Assembly: GCF_009909145.1 (NCBI RefSeq)
Contig: NZ_JAAAPJ010000010.1
Coordinates: 248,001-312,000 of the forward strand
Direction of reading: 5' to 3'
DNA: 64,000 bases
Source: Corallococcus silvisoli
GTDB lineage: Bacteria; Myxococcota; Myxococcia; Myxococcales; Myxococcaceae
Numbering within the stretch: position 1 is the stretch's first letter; every line of letters begins with the position of its first letter. Shown here piece by piece: positions 27,677-40,251 of the stretch. The position numbers and the translations under genes are program-made. The notes under the pieces were generated by a model. The model was given only the letters and a program-made list of their open reading frames with translations. It made no database searches and was not told the origin of the DNA.

Positions 27677-28102
27677 TCAGTCCACCACGAAGGTGCCGGC
27701 GATCATCTTCCCCATCGCGCACCCGTACCGCAGCGTCCCGGACTGGTTGGGCGTGAAGGCGATCTCCACCGGCTCGTTGAGCGGCAGCTTCGCGTCGATC
27801 TTGTACTCGTCCATCACCAGCTCTGTGGCGCACGTCAGGTCCGTCTTGCGCGTCACCACCAGCTTCACCGGCTCGCCCTTCTTGAGCGGCACCGGCGACG
27901 GCTCGAAGCCCTTCTCCGTGACGGCCAGGTCCACCACGTGCACGCCATTCTCCCTGCGCCCCACCTCCTGCGCGGCGGGCGCGTCCGTCCCCTTCGCGGC
28001 GGCGGACTCCTTCGTACATGCCTGCTGGGACGCCCCCGCGAGGACCGCCGCCGCGGTGAGCGCGAGCCAGGGCTTGATGATGCGGGAGAAGAACGGGCGC
28101 AT
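27677..28102 (-). CDS. Cupredoxin-like exported protein, copy 1
   Basis: A 141-residue protein with signal sequence (FSRIIKPWLALTAAAVLAG) and a cysteine in SQQAC. The domain shows VTEKGFEPSPVPLKKGEPV, then TCATELVMDEYKI and LRYGCAMGKMIAGTF. The C-x-M-x-x-M end resembles cupredoxin_1/EfeO-type domains that bind copper or take part in metal handling. The start at 28102 follows the signal peptide; the frame reaches 28174 without it. It forms a tandem duplication with the next gene, about 60% similar by eye. A role in periplasmic metal binding or electron transfer is inferred. Confidence 0.75.
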   Translation of the reverse strand: MRPFFSRIIKPWLALTAAAVLAGASQQACTKESAAAKGTDAPAAQEVGRRENGVHVVDLAVTEKGFEPSPVPLKKGEPVKLVVTRKTDLTCATELVMDEYKIDAKLPLNEPVEIAFTPNQSGTLRYGCAMGKMIAGTFVVD

Positions 28103-28183
28103 GAACGAAGGCTCCGGAGGGAAGAAGGACGAAGGCGGCCCGGCTGGAAGCCCAGGCCGCCCTTGAGGCACCACCGCGGAACG

Positions 28184-29467
28184 TCAGCCCGCGGTGTCCG
28201 GCGTCGAACCGTCCGCGCCGTCGGAAGCGTCCTCGGCGGGGGCCGGCGGCGCCTCGAAGCGCAGGAGGGCGTGCAGCGGGATGAACAGCTCGTGTCCTGG
28301 CTCGCCCAGCAGCACGTCGAAGCGGCCCACGCGCAGCAGCGGCGCCGCCACCGTGATGCCGTTGCGCAGCGTGAGCTTCACCGTCTGCCCGATGTGCGGC
28401 AGGAACGGCCGCGGGTCTGAATAGGGGCGCTTGTCCGGCTGGCGCGCCACCTGCGCGGGCTTCTGCGTGAGCTTCGCGTCGCGCTCCAGGGTCGGCATCA
28501 GCCGCTCCCAGTCACCCCTGCGCGCGATGAGCACCACCTGGAGCTTCTCCAGCCGGCCCGTGCGCTCGAAGGTGAAGGCGATGGCCTCCTCCGACAGGAG
28601 CGTGTCCAGCAGCGAGCGCTCCGCGAGCACCACCGACAGCTCCGTCTTCTGCTCGATGAAGGCGCCCAGGAAGTCCGCCACGAGCGCGTTGTCCACCTGA
28701 CCGCGCGCCTGCTTGATGGCCGCCTTGCGCTGGCTGCGCTCCTTGCGCGCCATGAACTCCGCCACGGTGAGGCCGCTCTGGAGGATGCCGAAGGCATCAC
28801 CCAGCGACAGGCCCGCCGTCTGGCCCATGAGCTCGTAGACCTGGTCGAAGCGCTTCGCCTCCTCGGCGTGCAGCTTGCGCCAGATGCGCGCCTTCATCTT
28901 GCCTTCCAGCTCTCCCTTGGCGATGCGCGCCGGCACGTGCTCGCGCGTCGCCAGCGCCAGGATCTGCTCCGGCGTGGGCGGCGGGCGCGGCGTGCTGGGG
29001 CGCGGCCCGAAGCGGCCCGGAGGCCCGCCCGGGCGCGGAGGCCCACCCATCCCGGGCCCCCGGGGAGCGGCCGGCCTGGGCGAGGCACCCGGCGTGAAGC
29101 CCGGGGCCACGGCTCCCGCGGGCCGGGGTGGGACGGCGGGGGCCGTCGTCGCCGGGCCCGGCGTGGGCCGGGGCATGGGGGCGGACAGACCCGTGGGCGC
29201 CACGGGCGTCGCCGGCCGGGGGGCCGGGGCGGCAAGTCCGCTCGGCTTCGGCGTGGGCGCCGGGCCCGGCGTGGGCCGGGGCACCGACGTCGCGCTCGCG
29301 CCGGAGGACGCCGGGGCGGCAGGCGCCACCGGCGTGGGCCGGGGCGTGGGCCTCGGCGTGGGGCTGGGGGCGGCCGAGGACGGAGCCACCGGTGCGCCGG
29401 GCGTCGAGCCCGGGCGCCGGATGACTTCGACTGCGGGGGCCACCCGCCGTGTCTTCCTATCGTTCAC
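28184..29467 (-). CDS. Proline-rich protein with conserved C-terminal domain
   Basis: A 427-residue protein of unknown function. Residues about 15-165 are a low-complexity, probably disordered, Pro/Ala/Thr/Gly region with TPRPTPRPTP and repeated RPTPGPA units, encoded by near-identical DNA repeats at about 29155-29175 and 29263-29283. Residues about 175-330 are helical and charged (KMKARIWRKLHAEEAKRFDQ), and about 340-410 contain a small beta-rich segment (GQTVKLTLRNGITVAAPLLR, then VGRFDVLLGEP) that looks Sm-like or Hfq-like in rhythm. There is no signal peptide, so it is cytosolic. It lies between the cupredoxin pair and a small lipoprotein gene in the same direction. Confidence 0.6.
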   Translation of the reverse strand: MNDRKTRRVAPAVEVIRRPGSTPGAPVAPSSAAPSPTPRPTPRPTPVAPAAPASSGASATSVPRPTPGPAPTPKPSGLAAPAPRPATPVAPTGLSAPMPRPTPGPATTAPAVPPRPAGAVAPGFTPGASPRPAAPRGPGMGGPPRPGGPPGRFGPRPSTPRPPPTPEQILALATREHVPARIAKGELEGKMKARIWRKLHAEEAKRFDQVYELMGQTAGLSLGDAFGILQSGLTVAEFMARKERSQRKAAIKQARGQVDNALVADFLGAFIEQKTELSVVLAERSLLDTLLSEEAIAFTFERTGRLEKLQVVLIARRGDWERLMPTLERDAKLTQKPAQVARQPDKRPYSDPRPFLPHIGQTVKLTLRNGITVAAPLLRVGRFDVLLGEPGHELFIPLHALLRFEAPPAPAEDASDGADGSTPDTAG

Positions 29468-29517
29468 GGTTGTACGTTACCTGATGCGCGGGGTCCGGGC
29501 ATGCCCGGGCTCGCGGC

Positions 29518-29925
29518 TTAAGGGGATGCTGAAAAGTCCACCTTCCACCCGGACGGCTCCCTCACCATCCGGACCTCGCCCGACCTTCCCGCCGAGCTCA
29601 CGACCAAGGTCGCCTCGTCGCCCTCCTGGCGGAGCAGCTTGACCTCCTGAACATCGGGCGTCCCGGGGACATTCGCGAAGAACAGCGCGAGCGGCTCCGG
29701 TTTCACCATGCCCCCCGACGCATCGCTGACCTGCTGGGCCCGAGCCTTCAGGACCTGCTGGGTCGCTTGGGACAGGCCCGCGTAGGCCTTGGGCAGTTCG
29801 CCCCGCTGCACATGCCGGTGGAACGTCTGGTAGGCCCCCACGGGGGAGTCCGGCTGGAGCCGGTTGCAGCCGCCCAGGGCGAGGAGGGCGAACAGCAGCC
29901 AGGTCGTCGTCGCGAGCGGGCGCAT
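29518..29925 (-). CDS. Small lipoprotein (DUF4878/NTF2-like)
   Basis: A 135-residue protein with a classical lipobox (LLALGGC, Cys20). The rest is a compact alpha-plus-beta domain: helices in VGAYQTFHRHVQRGELPKAY, then strands such as EATLVVSSAGRSGEVRMV and GWKVDF. This resembles NTF2-like or DUF4878 lipoproteins. The ligand is unknown. It lies 50 bases after the GGDEF gene in the same direction and could share its transcript. Confidence 0.65.
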   Translation of the reverse strand: MRPLATTTWLLFALLALGGCNRLQPDSPVGAYQTFHRHVQRGELPKAYAGLSQATQQVLKARAQQVSDASGGMVKPEPLALFFANVPGTPDVQEVKLLRQEGDEATLVVSSAGRSGEVRMVREPSGWKVDFSASP

Positions 29926-29975
29926 GGAGCCTCCGGTTTAGGTCAAACCGCCTCCGTGGGGAAGCGCGAGCTGCG

Positions 29976-30995
29976 TCACGCCGCATGCTGGTGGACGCGA
30001 TTGCGTCCCGTGCCCTTGGCTGAATAGAGGCTCGCGTCCGCCGCGCGCAGCAGCGCCTCCGTCCCCGGCAGGTCGTCCGCCGGCACCGTCGCCACGCCAA
30101 GCGACGCGGTCAGCTTCACCTCCTGTGACACCCCATCCGTCCCCCGCCACGTCAGCTCCAGCCGCTCAATCGCCTCCCGCACCCGCTCGCACGCCCGGAG
30201 CGCGTCCTGGGGCGCCGCCTCTGGCAGGAGCGCGATGAACTCCTCGCCGCCGTAGCGGGCCAGCAGGTCCACCTCCCGCAGCGTCGCGCGCGCCGTCTGG
30301 GCCACCGCGCGCAGCACCTCGTCGCCAAAGGGGTGGCCGAACGTGTCGTTGATGCGCTTGAAGTGGTCGATGTCCAGCATCACCAGCGACAGCGGCGAAC
30401 GATACCGCCGCGAGCGCATGAACTCCTCGCCCAGCCGTTCCTCGAAGTATCGGCGGTTGAACAGGCCCGTGAGCGCGTCCGTGCGGCTGAGCGCCAGCAG
30501 CTCCTGGCGGCGGCGGTCCAGCTCCCGGTTGGCCCACTCCAGCTCCCGGTTCTTCTCCAGGAGCGCGTCCTGCAAGGCCTTCAGCCGCAGCATGGACTTC
30601 ACGCGCGCGCCCAGCTCCAGCATGTCGAACGGCTTCACCAGGTAGTCGTCCGCGCCCAGCTCCAGCCCCTCCACCTTGCCCGCCGCCTGCCGGGCCGTCA
30701 TCAGGATGACCGGGATGAAGCCGAAGCCGCCTTCGCCCGCGTTCGCCTTGACGATGCGGCACACCTCCACGCCGCCCAGGCCCGGCATCTCCACGTCCAT
30801 CACGATGAGGTCCGGCCGTCCCGCGCGGATGGCCGACAGCGCCTGCGCGCCGTCCAGCGCCTCCTTGAACACGTAGCCGTGCGGGGCCAGGCCCTCGCGC
30901 ACGTGCCGCACCTGGGCCGGATCATCGTCCACGATGAGCACCGTGCGCCCCGCGAAGTCGTTCGCCGGTCCGCTCCTGCGCACGGCGTCCGGCAT
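29976..30995 (-). CDS. Response regulator with GGDEF diguanylate cyclase domain
   Basis: A receiver domain (LIVDDDPAQ, acceptor Asp in LIVMDVEMPG, Lys in YLVKPFD) is joined by a coiled coil to a GGDEF domain. The active site GGEEF is intact and an inhibitory I-site (REVD) sits five residues before it, so it should make c-di-GMP and be feedback-inhibited. The layout resembles PleD minus the second receiver. ATG at 30995 was chosen because AAAGGA precedes it with 5-base spacing; another ATG at 31019 would add 8 residues. The signalling partner is not in the window. Because PilB, encoded nearby, has a c-di-GMP-binding-type N-terminus, a link to pili is possible but only inferred. Confidence 0.85.
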   Translation of the reverse strand: MPDAVRRSGPANDFAGRTVLIVDDDPAQVRHVREGLAPHGYVFKEALDGAQALSAIRAGRPDLIVMDVEMPGLGGVEVCRIVKANAGEGGFGFIPVILMTARQAAGKVEGLELGADDYLVKPFDMLELGARVKSMLRLKALQDALLEKNRELEWANRELDRRRQELLALSRTDALTGLFNRRYFEERLGEEFMRSRRYRSPLSLVMLDIDHFKRINDTFGHPFGDEVLRAVAQTARATLREVDLLARYGGEEFIALLPEAAPQDALRACERVREAIERLELTWRGTDGVSQEVKLTASLGVATVPADDLPGTEALLRAADASLYSAKGTGRNRVHQHAA

Positions 30996-31168
30996 CCGTT
31001 TCCTTTCGGCTTCTGGCATGAGGCGCCAACCCCCCAGGATGCGGCCGTGGCCCACGTCGCGAGTGTCACCCGGGGCGGGAACCCCGTGCCCGGATTCTCC
31101 TCCGGGTGGGGGGCGCTGCCAAGGGCCCCAAGACCGCCGTCGCGACCCCGGGTCCGGGCCGCGACACA

Positions 31169-31789
31169 CTACGGCGCGGGTTTCACCAGCCGTGCGCGGT
31201 AGACGGGTTCTGCGGAGGCCAGGTAGCGCCGCTCGCGGGTGGAGGGCACCTCCTCCGGGTCGTACGGGTGGAACACGCCCGTGCCCAGCGGGTTGTGGAA
31301 GCCGGCCGCCTCCAGGATCTCCAGCATGGCCACCCCGCGGTCCTGCACGTCGGTGCGCATGTCGAAGCGGCCGCCCGGCTTGAGCAGGCCCAGCATCAGC
31401 TTCGCGAACTGGGGCTGCACGACCGCCCGCTTGGCGTGCGAGCGCTTCCACCAGGGGTCGGGGAACTGGAGGTGGATGACGTCCAGCGACCCGGGGGCGA
31501 AGATGCGCGGCACGACGAAGCGCGCGTCGGATTCGATGACGCGCAGGTTGGTCAGCCCCGCCTTCTCCCCGCGCATCTGCGTGTCGCGCGCGTACTTCTT
31601 GCGCCACTCGAAGGCCACGAAGCGCACGCCGGGGTTGCGGCGGCAGTACTCCAGCGCGTGCCCCCCCGCGCCCGAGCCGATCTCCAGCTCCAGCGGGCCG
31701 GTGAAGCCGAACTCCGCGTCCCAGTCCGGGGGCGCATCCAGGGGGACGAACTTGAGGCCGACTGGATCAGGGAGCAGGGCAGGGCGCAT
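31169..31789 (-). CDS. trmB: tRNA (guanine-N7-)-methyltransferase
   Basis: A 206-residue SAM-dependent methyltransferase that makes m7G46 in tRNA. The SAM motif LELEIGSGAGGHAL, the motif VIHLQFPDPWWKRSHAKRAV and the ending with PSTRERRY are diagnostic of TrmB. ATG at 31789 was chosen; the frame could begin with TTG at 31840, but the extra residues are not conserved-looking. It is divergent from ribF with only 80 bases between, so promoters for both must lie there. Confidence 0.9.
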   Translation of the reverse strand: MRPALLPDPVGLKFVPLDAPPDWDAEFGFTGPLELEIGSGAGGHALEYCRRNPGVRFVAFEWRKKYARDTQMRGEKAGLTNLRVIESDARFVVPRIFAPGSLDVIHLQFPDPWWKRSHAKRAVVQPQFAKLMLGLLKPGGRFDMRTDVQDRGVAMLEILEAAGFHNPLGTGVFHPYDPEEVPSTRERRYLASAEPVYRARLVKPAP

Positions 31790-31869
31790 GGCGGGGGCGG
31801 GCGCCTCTAACCATGGAGCCGCGTGGGTTGGCCAGGGCAAAAGCGCGCGGGGTGGTATAGGGAGGGGTC

Positions 31870-32796
31870 ATGAAGGTCTTCCAGTCGGTGTCCGAGGCGG
31901 GCCGCCAGCTCCAGGGGCAGGCCCTCGCGCTGGGCAACTTCGACGGTGTGCATGTGGGCCACCAGGCCCTCTTCGCCGAGGCCCGGCGCCACGCCCCCGC
32001 GGGCGCGCTCACCTTCCAGCCCCACCCGGGCAAGGTGCTCCAGCCAGACCTGGCGCCCAAGCTCATCACCCTCTTGCCGCGCAAGCTGGAGCTGTTGGCC
32101 GGCTGCGGCCTGGACGGGGTGGTGGTGCAGGCCTTCACCCGCGACTACGCGCGCAGCTCTCCCGCGGACTTCGAGGTCGACCTCTTCGACACCCTGGGCG
32201 TGGCCCACGTCGTCGTGGGCGGCGACTTCACCTACGGCGCCCACCGCGCGGGCACCGTCACCACCCTGCGCGAGGCCGCGGCGAAGCGGGGCGCCCAGGT
32301 CCACGTCGTCCCCTCCGTGCACGTGGACGGCGTCGTCGCGTCCTCGTCGCGGATCCGCGAATACATCCTGGAGGGAAGGGTGGGAGCGGCCCGGCGCCTC
32401 CTGGGACGCCCGTTCGACCTGGATGGCACGGTGGTGTCCGGCGCGGGGCGGGGGCGCACCATCGGCTTTCCCACCGCCAACGTGGACACGCAGAACGAGC
32501 TGCGGCCCGCGCCCGGCGTGTACGCCATCCGTGTGCGCCTCCGGTCGGAGGCCGACGGCCCGTGGCGGCCGGGGGCGGCCAACATCGGCGTGAAGCCCAC
32601 CTTTGGTGGAACGGAGGTCACCATCGAGGCGCACCTCCTGGACTTCACGGGAGACCTCTACGGCCAGGAGCTGCGGGTCCAGTTCCTGGAGCGCCTGCGG
32701 CCCGAACAGCGCTTCGGCTCCGTCGCGGAGCTGGTGGGTCAAATCAAACGCGACGTGGAGGCCGCCCGCACCGTGGCGGCCCGTGGCGACGGGTAG
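31870..32796 (+). CDS. ribF: Bifunctional riboflavin kinase / FAD synthetase
   Basis: A 308-residue enzyme that converts riboflavin to FMN and FMN to FAD. The nucleotidyltransferase half shows LALGNFDGVHVGHQALF and VVGGDFTYGAHRAGT. The SSSRIREYILEG motif follows, then the kinase half starts at GTVVSGAGRGRTIGFPTANV. Length is normal for RibF. It appears monocistronic, with a nested inverted repeat directly after the stop and the pilB promoter further on. Confidence 0.95.
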   Translation: MKVFQSVSEAGRQLQGQALALGNFDGVHVGHQALFAEARRHAPAGALTFQPHPGKVLQPDLAPKLITLLPRKLELLAGCGLDGVVVQAFTRDYARSSPADFEVDLFDTLGVAHVVVGGDFTYGAHRAGTVTTLREAAAKRGAQVHVVPSVHVDGVVASSSRIREYILEGRVGAARRLLGRPFDLDGTVVSGAGRGRTIGFPTANVDTQNELRPAPGVYAIRVRLRSEADGPWRPGAANIGVKPTFGGTEVTIEAHLLDFTGDLYGQELRVQFLERLRPEQRFGSVAELVGQIKRDVEAARTVAARGDG

Positions 32797-32797
32797 G

Positions 32798-32829
32798 GTC
32801 CGGTGATCCTCCGGGAGGGGGCTCCGGAC
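32798..32829 (+). terminator. Nested hairpin after ribF (possible terminator)
   Basis: GTCCGG (32798-32803) pairs with CCGGAC (32824-32829), and inside it CCTCC pairs with GGAGG around a single G. It begins two bases after the ribF stop codon. There is no T tract, so this may be a transcript-end structure rather than a classical intrinsic terminator. Confidence 0.35.
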
Positions 32830-32853
32830 AGCGAGGGAGCACGCCAGGGCGCC

Positions 32854-32883
32854 TTGACAGGCCGCGCATCGGTTTCCTCTAAT
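32854..32883 (+). promoter_or_regulatory. Sigma-70-type promoter for pilB
   Basis: TTGACA at 32854-32859 is a perfect -35 box. TCTAAT at 32878-32883 is a 5-of-6 -10 box, with 18-base spacing. Transcription would begin near 32890, leaving a leader of about 110 bases before the pilB start. It is the best vegetative promoter I see in the window and probably drives pilB-T-C-S-R. Confidence 0.55.
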
Positions 32884-33002
32884 CCATGAGGCTCCGTGCC
32901 AGGGCTTCAAGCCCCTGTCGCCCCCCCATCCCCCCTTGGGGCCCCGCCTTGGCCGGGGCTCTGGCTGTTCCCTCCTCACGCTCTTAAAGAGGCACCCCAG
33001 AA

Positions 33003-34703
<1,701 letters not shown>

Positions 34704-34746
34704 TCACCTTCCTCCACCACACCTCTCCGCGACAGGACACGCATCC

Positions 34747-35859
34747 GTGGCCAACCTGCACCAGCTCCTCAAGGCGATGGTCGAGAAGGGCTCTTCCGAC
34801 CTCCACATCACCACCGGCTCGCCGCCGCAGCTGCGCGTGGACGGTGAACTCGTCCCGCTCAAGACGGCGCCGCTCACCCCCGTGGAGACGAAGCAGCTCT
34901 GCTACTCCATCCTCACGGACGCGCAGAAGCACAAGTTCGAGGAGGAGAACGAGCTGGACCTGTCGTTCGGCGTGAAGGGCCTGTCGCGCTTCCGCGCGAA
35001 CATCTTCATGCAGCGCGGCGCCGTCGCCGGCGCGTTCCGCACCATTCCCTTCAAGATCCTGACGTTCCAGGAGCTGGGCCTGCCGCCGGTGGTGGCGGAG
35101 CTGGTGAAGAAGCCGCGCGGCCTCATCCTGGTGACGGGCCCCACGGGCTCCGGCAAGTCCACCACGCTGGCCTCGATGATCGACAAGATCAACACCGAGC
35201 GTCATGAGCACATCATGACCATCGAGGACCCCATCGAGTACCTGCACCCGCACAAGAACTGCCTGGTGAACCAGCGCGAGGTGGGGGCGGACACGCGCAA
35301 CTTCAAGACGGCCCTCAAGTACATCCTGCGCCAGGACCCGGACGTGGTGCTGGTGGGTGAGCTCCGCGACCTGGAGACCATCGAAGCGGCGCTCACCATC
35401 GCGGAGACGGGCCACATCTGCTACGCGACGCTGCACACCAACAGCGCGGTGCAGACCATCAACCGCGTCCTGGACGTCTTTCCCCCGTACCAGCAGCCCC
35501 AGGTGCGCGCCCAGCTGTCCTTCGTGTTGGAGGGCGTGATGAGCCAGGCGCTCGTGGCCAAGGCGGGCGCTCCGGGCCGCGTGCTGGCGCTGGAGGTCAT
35601 GGTGCCCAACCCCGCCATCCGGAACCTCATCCGCGAGGACAAGGTCCACCAGATCTACTCCTCCATGCAGGTGGGCCAGGCGAAGTACGGCATGCAGACG
35701 TTCAACCAGGCGCTGGCCGCCCTCCTGGCGCGCCGGCTCATCACCCAGGACGAGGCCTTCGGCCGTTCCTCCGACCCGGAAGAGCTGCGCAACATCCTGG
35801 CCACGGGCGGCGCCCCGGGGGGAGCCCAGCGGCCGGCCGGAGGAGCGGGCGCCCGTTAG
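34747..35859 (+). CDS. pilT: Type IV pilus retraction ATPase PilT
   Basis: A 370-residue ATPase that depolymerises pili and so drives twitching / S-motility. Walker A GPTGSGKST (131-139), Walker B VVLVGELRD (200-208) and the PilT hallmark AIRNLIRE (290-297) are all present. It lacks the zinc cysteines of PilB. It starts with GTG at 34747. It lies 43 bases after pilB and 55 before pilC. Confidence 0.97.
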   Translation: MANLHQLLKAMVEKGSSDLHITTGSPPQLRVDGELVPLKTAPLTPVETKQLCYSILTDAQKHKFEEENELDLSFGVKGLSRFRANIFMQRGAVAGAFRTIPFKILTFQELGLPPVVAELVKKPRGLILVTGPTGSGKSTTLASMIDKINTERHEHIMTIEDPIEYLHPHKNCLVNQREVGADTRNFKTALKYILRQDPDVVLVGELRDLETIEAALTIAETGHICYATLHTNSAVQTINRVLDVFPPYQQPQVRAQLSFVLEGVMSQALVAKAGAPGRVLALEVMVPNPAIRNLIREDKVHQIYSSMQVGQAKYGMQTFNQALAALLARRLITQDEAFGRSSDPEELRNILATGGAPGGAQRPAGGAGAR

Positions 35860-35914
35860 TTTTCCGACGTGAATTTCGCGGGTTAGACTCGCGCCCTCCC
35901 CGGAGGTCCAGGTT

Positions 35915-37171
35915 ATGGCAGCACCAGCGGTCCAGCAGAAGGCGACAGCGTCCAAGAAGAACACGGCCCAGTTCCTCTGGGAGGCGAAGACCAAGAGCGG
36001 GGAGAACAAGAAGGGCGAGATGGAGGCCTCGGACATCGAGGCTGTCAACGCACGTCTCAAGTCCCTGGGCCTCAACCCGACGAAGGTGCGCAAGAAGAGC
36101 GCGCTCGACGGGGAAATCAGCCTGCCCGGCCTGGGCGGGGTGACGGGCAAGGACATCCTCATCTTCACCCGCCAGTTCGCGACGATGATCGACGCGGGTC
36201 TGCCGCTGGTGCAGTGTCTGGACATCCTGGCCAGCCAGATGGACAACCCCGCCTTCAAGAAGGTGGTGTTCGCCATCAAGGGCAAGGTGGAGCAGGGCAG
36301 CACCTTCGCGGACGCGCTGAAGGAGCACCCCAAGGTCTTCGACGAGCTCTACGTGCAGCTGTGCGCCGCGGGCGAGGTGGGCGGTATCCTCGACACCATC
36401 CTCAACCGGCTCGCCGCCTACCGCGAGAAGAACGAGAAGCTCAAGGCCAAGGTCAAGGGCGCCATGACCTACCCCACCATCGTCATCCTGGTGGCCATTG
36501 GCGTGACGGCGCTGCTGCTCCTCAAGGTGACGCCCGTCTTCGAGAAGATGTTCGCGGACTTCGGTTCACAGCTGCCGGGCCCCACGCAGGTGGTCGTGGA
36601 CCTGTCGAAGTTCGCGCAGGAGTACTTCCTCCACGCGGTCATCGGCGTCGCCGCGCTCGTCTTCTCCTTCACCTGGACCTACCGCCAGCCCCGGGGCCGC
36701 AAGTTCTGGGACAAGCTGTTCCTCAAGCTGCCCCTGTTCGGCGACGTGCTCCGCAAGGTGGCGGTGGCGCGCTTCACGCGCACGCTGGGCACGATGATCT
36801 CCTCGGGCGTGCCCATCCTGGACGCGCTGGACGTGACCGCGAAGACGGCCGGCAATCGCACCGTGGAAGAGGCCATCTATTACGTTCGCGGGAAGATCGC
36901 CGAGGGCAAGAACATCGCGGGTCCGCTGCTGGAGACCAAGGTGTTCCCGTCGATGGTGGTGCAGATGATTGGCGTCGGCGAGGCGACGGGCGCCATGGAC
37001 ACGATGCTCAACAAGATCGCGGACTTCTACGACGACGAGGTGGACACCGCCATCGGCGCGCTGACGTCGATGATCGAACCGCTGCTGATGGTGTTCCTCG
37101 GCGGCGTGGTGGGTGGCTTCCTCATCGCCATGTACCTGCCCATCTTCAGCCTTGCCGGCGCGATCAAGTAG
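35915..37171 (+). CDS. pilC: Inner-membrane platform protein PilC
   Basis: A 418-residue GspF-family protein. Two homologous cytoplasmic halves are separated by membrane helices: TIVILVAIGVTALLLLKVTP (about 190-208), HAVIGVAALVFSFTW (about 235-250) and a C-terminal one (about 390-410). The motifs FTRQFATMIDAGLPLVQCLD and FTRTLGTMISSGVPILDALD are the two GspF repeats. It connects the PilB/PilT motors to the growing pilus. ATG at 35915 has a GGAGG ten bases upstream. Confidence 0.96.
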   Translation: MAAPAVQQKATASKKNTAQFLWEAKTKSGENKKGEMEASDIEAVNARLKSLGLNPTKVRKKSALDGEISLPGLGGVTGKDILIFTRQFATMIDAGLPLVQCLDILASQMDNPAFKKVVFAIKGKVEQGSTFADALKEHPKVFDELYVQLCAAGEVGGILDTILNRLAAYREKNEKLKAKVKGAMTYPTIVILVAIGVTALLLLKVTPVFEKMFADFGSQLPGPTQVVVDLSKFAQEYFLHAVIGVAALVFSFTWTYRQPRGRKFWDKLFLKLPLFGDVLRKVAVARFTRTLGTMISSGVPILDALDVTAKTAGNRTVEEAIYYVRGKIAEGKNIAGPLLETKVFPSMVVQMIGVGEATGAMDTMLNKIADFYDDEVDTAIGALTSMIEPLLMVFLGGVVGGFLIAMYLPIFSLAGAIK

Positions 37172-38764
37172 CGCGCGCCTGGAGGGTCGGGCGCCTGGCG
37201 CGGCCTCCGGGCTGCGCCCGCGCCTGGTGTGGCTGGTGTTGTTCCGCACCGTCGCGGCGAGCCTGTCGCTCGTCGTGACGGTGGTGCGCCTGCTGACGCA
37301 GCCGGCGCAGGAGCCCAGCCGGGCGGACTCGCTGTCGTTCGCGGTCATCGCGGGCGCCTACGTCCTCACGGTGGTGACGGGCCTGCGGCTGCGCCGGGGC
37401 ACCGCGGGCCGCCTGGACGCCACGGTGACGGTGGTGGGCGACGTGCTCATCGCCACCGGGCTCGTCTACCTGAGCGGCGGCGCGGACTCGCCGCTCACGT
37501 TCCTCTACAGCCTGGCCGTCATTGGCGCGGCGGTAGTGCTGGACTGGCGGGGCGCGCTGGCGGCGGCGGCCGTCTCCGCGTTCGCCTTCACCGCGCTCCT
37601 GCTCGTCATCCGCCTCACCACGCCCGCGGACGTGGTGACGGTGCCGGGCGGGCGGGTGCTCTTCGTGCTGGGCAGCAACGCGCTGGCGTTGGTGCTCATC
37701 GCGGTCCTGTCCGGCTACCTGTCGCGCCAGCTGTCCGCCACGGGCGGCGCGCTGTCCCAGAGCGAGGCGGACCTGCGCCGGTTGGGGAGGCTGCAGCAGC
37801 TCATCCTGTCCTCCATGCCCTCGGGGCTCGTCACCTGCGACGTCGAGCGGCGCGTCACCTTCCTCAACTCGGCGGCCAGCGGCATCCTCCAGGTCGACAC
37901 CTTCATGGGGGTGGGGCAGCCCTTGGAGCAGCTGCTGCCGGGCGTGATGGGGTTGACGCCGCGCTCCGTGCGAGGCGAGCTGCGGGTGCGGACGCCCGGG
38001 GGCAACCGGGTGCTGGGCCTGTCGGTGTCGCCGCTGGAGGGCGAGGCCGGGGCGCTGCTCATCGTCTTCCAGGACCTCACGGAGCTGCGGCGCATGGAGG
38101 AGGACCTGAAGCGCACGGACCGGCTGGCCAGCCTGGGGGCCCTGTCCGCGCAGCTGGCGCACGAAATCCGAAATCCGCTCGCCGCCATGCGGGGCTCCGC
38201 GCAGCTGCTGGCTCAGGAGCAGTCCACCGACGCGGTGGTGAAGAAGCTCACCGGCATCCTCACGCGGGAGGCGGACCGGCTGGCGCGGCTGGTGGAGGAC
38301 TTCCTGCGCTTCGCTCGACCGCAAGAGCCCCAGCGCCGCCCGGTGGCGCTGGACGCCCTGTTGTCGGAGACGGTGGAGATGCTGCGCGCGGACCCGCTGG
38401 CGCGCGAGGTGCTGATGGAGGTGCGGGTGCCGGAGGCCCTGACGGCGCCGGTGGATCCGGATCAGCTGCGCCAGGTGCTCATCAACCTGGTGCGCAACGG
38501 CTTCCAGGCGGCGGGTCCGCGGGGCACGGTGAGGGTGGCCCTGGCGCGCGCGGAGAAGGAAGCGCAGATTCGGGTGTGGGACTCGGCCGGCAGCATCACG
38601 GAGGAGATGATGGGACACCTGTTCGAGCCGTTCTTCACCACCCGCAACGGCGGCACCGGGCTGGGGCTGTCCACCGCGCACTCCATCATCCGCGCGCACG
38701 GCGGGAGCATCCGCGTGACGTCGCATCCGGCTGACGGCACGGAGTTCCTCGTGGGGCTGCCCCT

Positions 38765-38768
<4 letters not shown>
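37113..38768 (+). CDS. pilS: Sensor histidine kinase PilS
   Basis: A polytopic histidine kinase: about six membrane helices (VWLVLFRTVAASLSLVVTVV onward), a PAS-like domain (SSMPSGLVTCDVERRVTFLN), an H-box with LAHEIRNPLAAMRGSAQLL, N-box INLVRNGFQAAG and G-box GGTGLGLSTAHSII. Partner of PilR, whose start it overlaps (ATGA). In M. xanthus it controls pilA transcription. The start is uncertain: the first in-frame ATG (37113) lies 58 bases inside pilC, TTG at 37152 and GTG at 37227 are alternatives, and conserved sequence begins about 37210. Confidence 0.93.
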
Positions 38769-40207
<1,439 letters not shown>

Positions 40208-40251
40208 TTCCCTCCGGAAGTCGCGAGCGAAGACGGAGTCCGCGGAGCGCT

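Noticed and set aside
29150..29290. Direct repeats suggesting a CRISPR or tandem-repeat array
   Set aside because: The GGCCCGGCGTGGGCC-type repeats encode RPTPGPA units of the proline-rich protein; spacing is irregular and in frame.
31790..31840. TTG start adding 17 residues to trmB
   Set aside because: ATG at 31789 gives a normal TrmB start; the extra residues look non-conserved and would squeeze the divergent promoter region with ribF.
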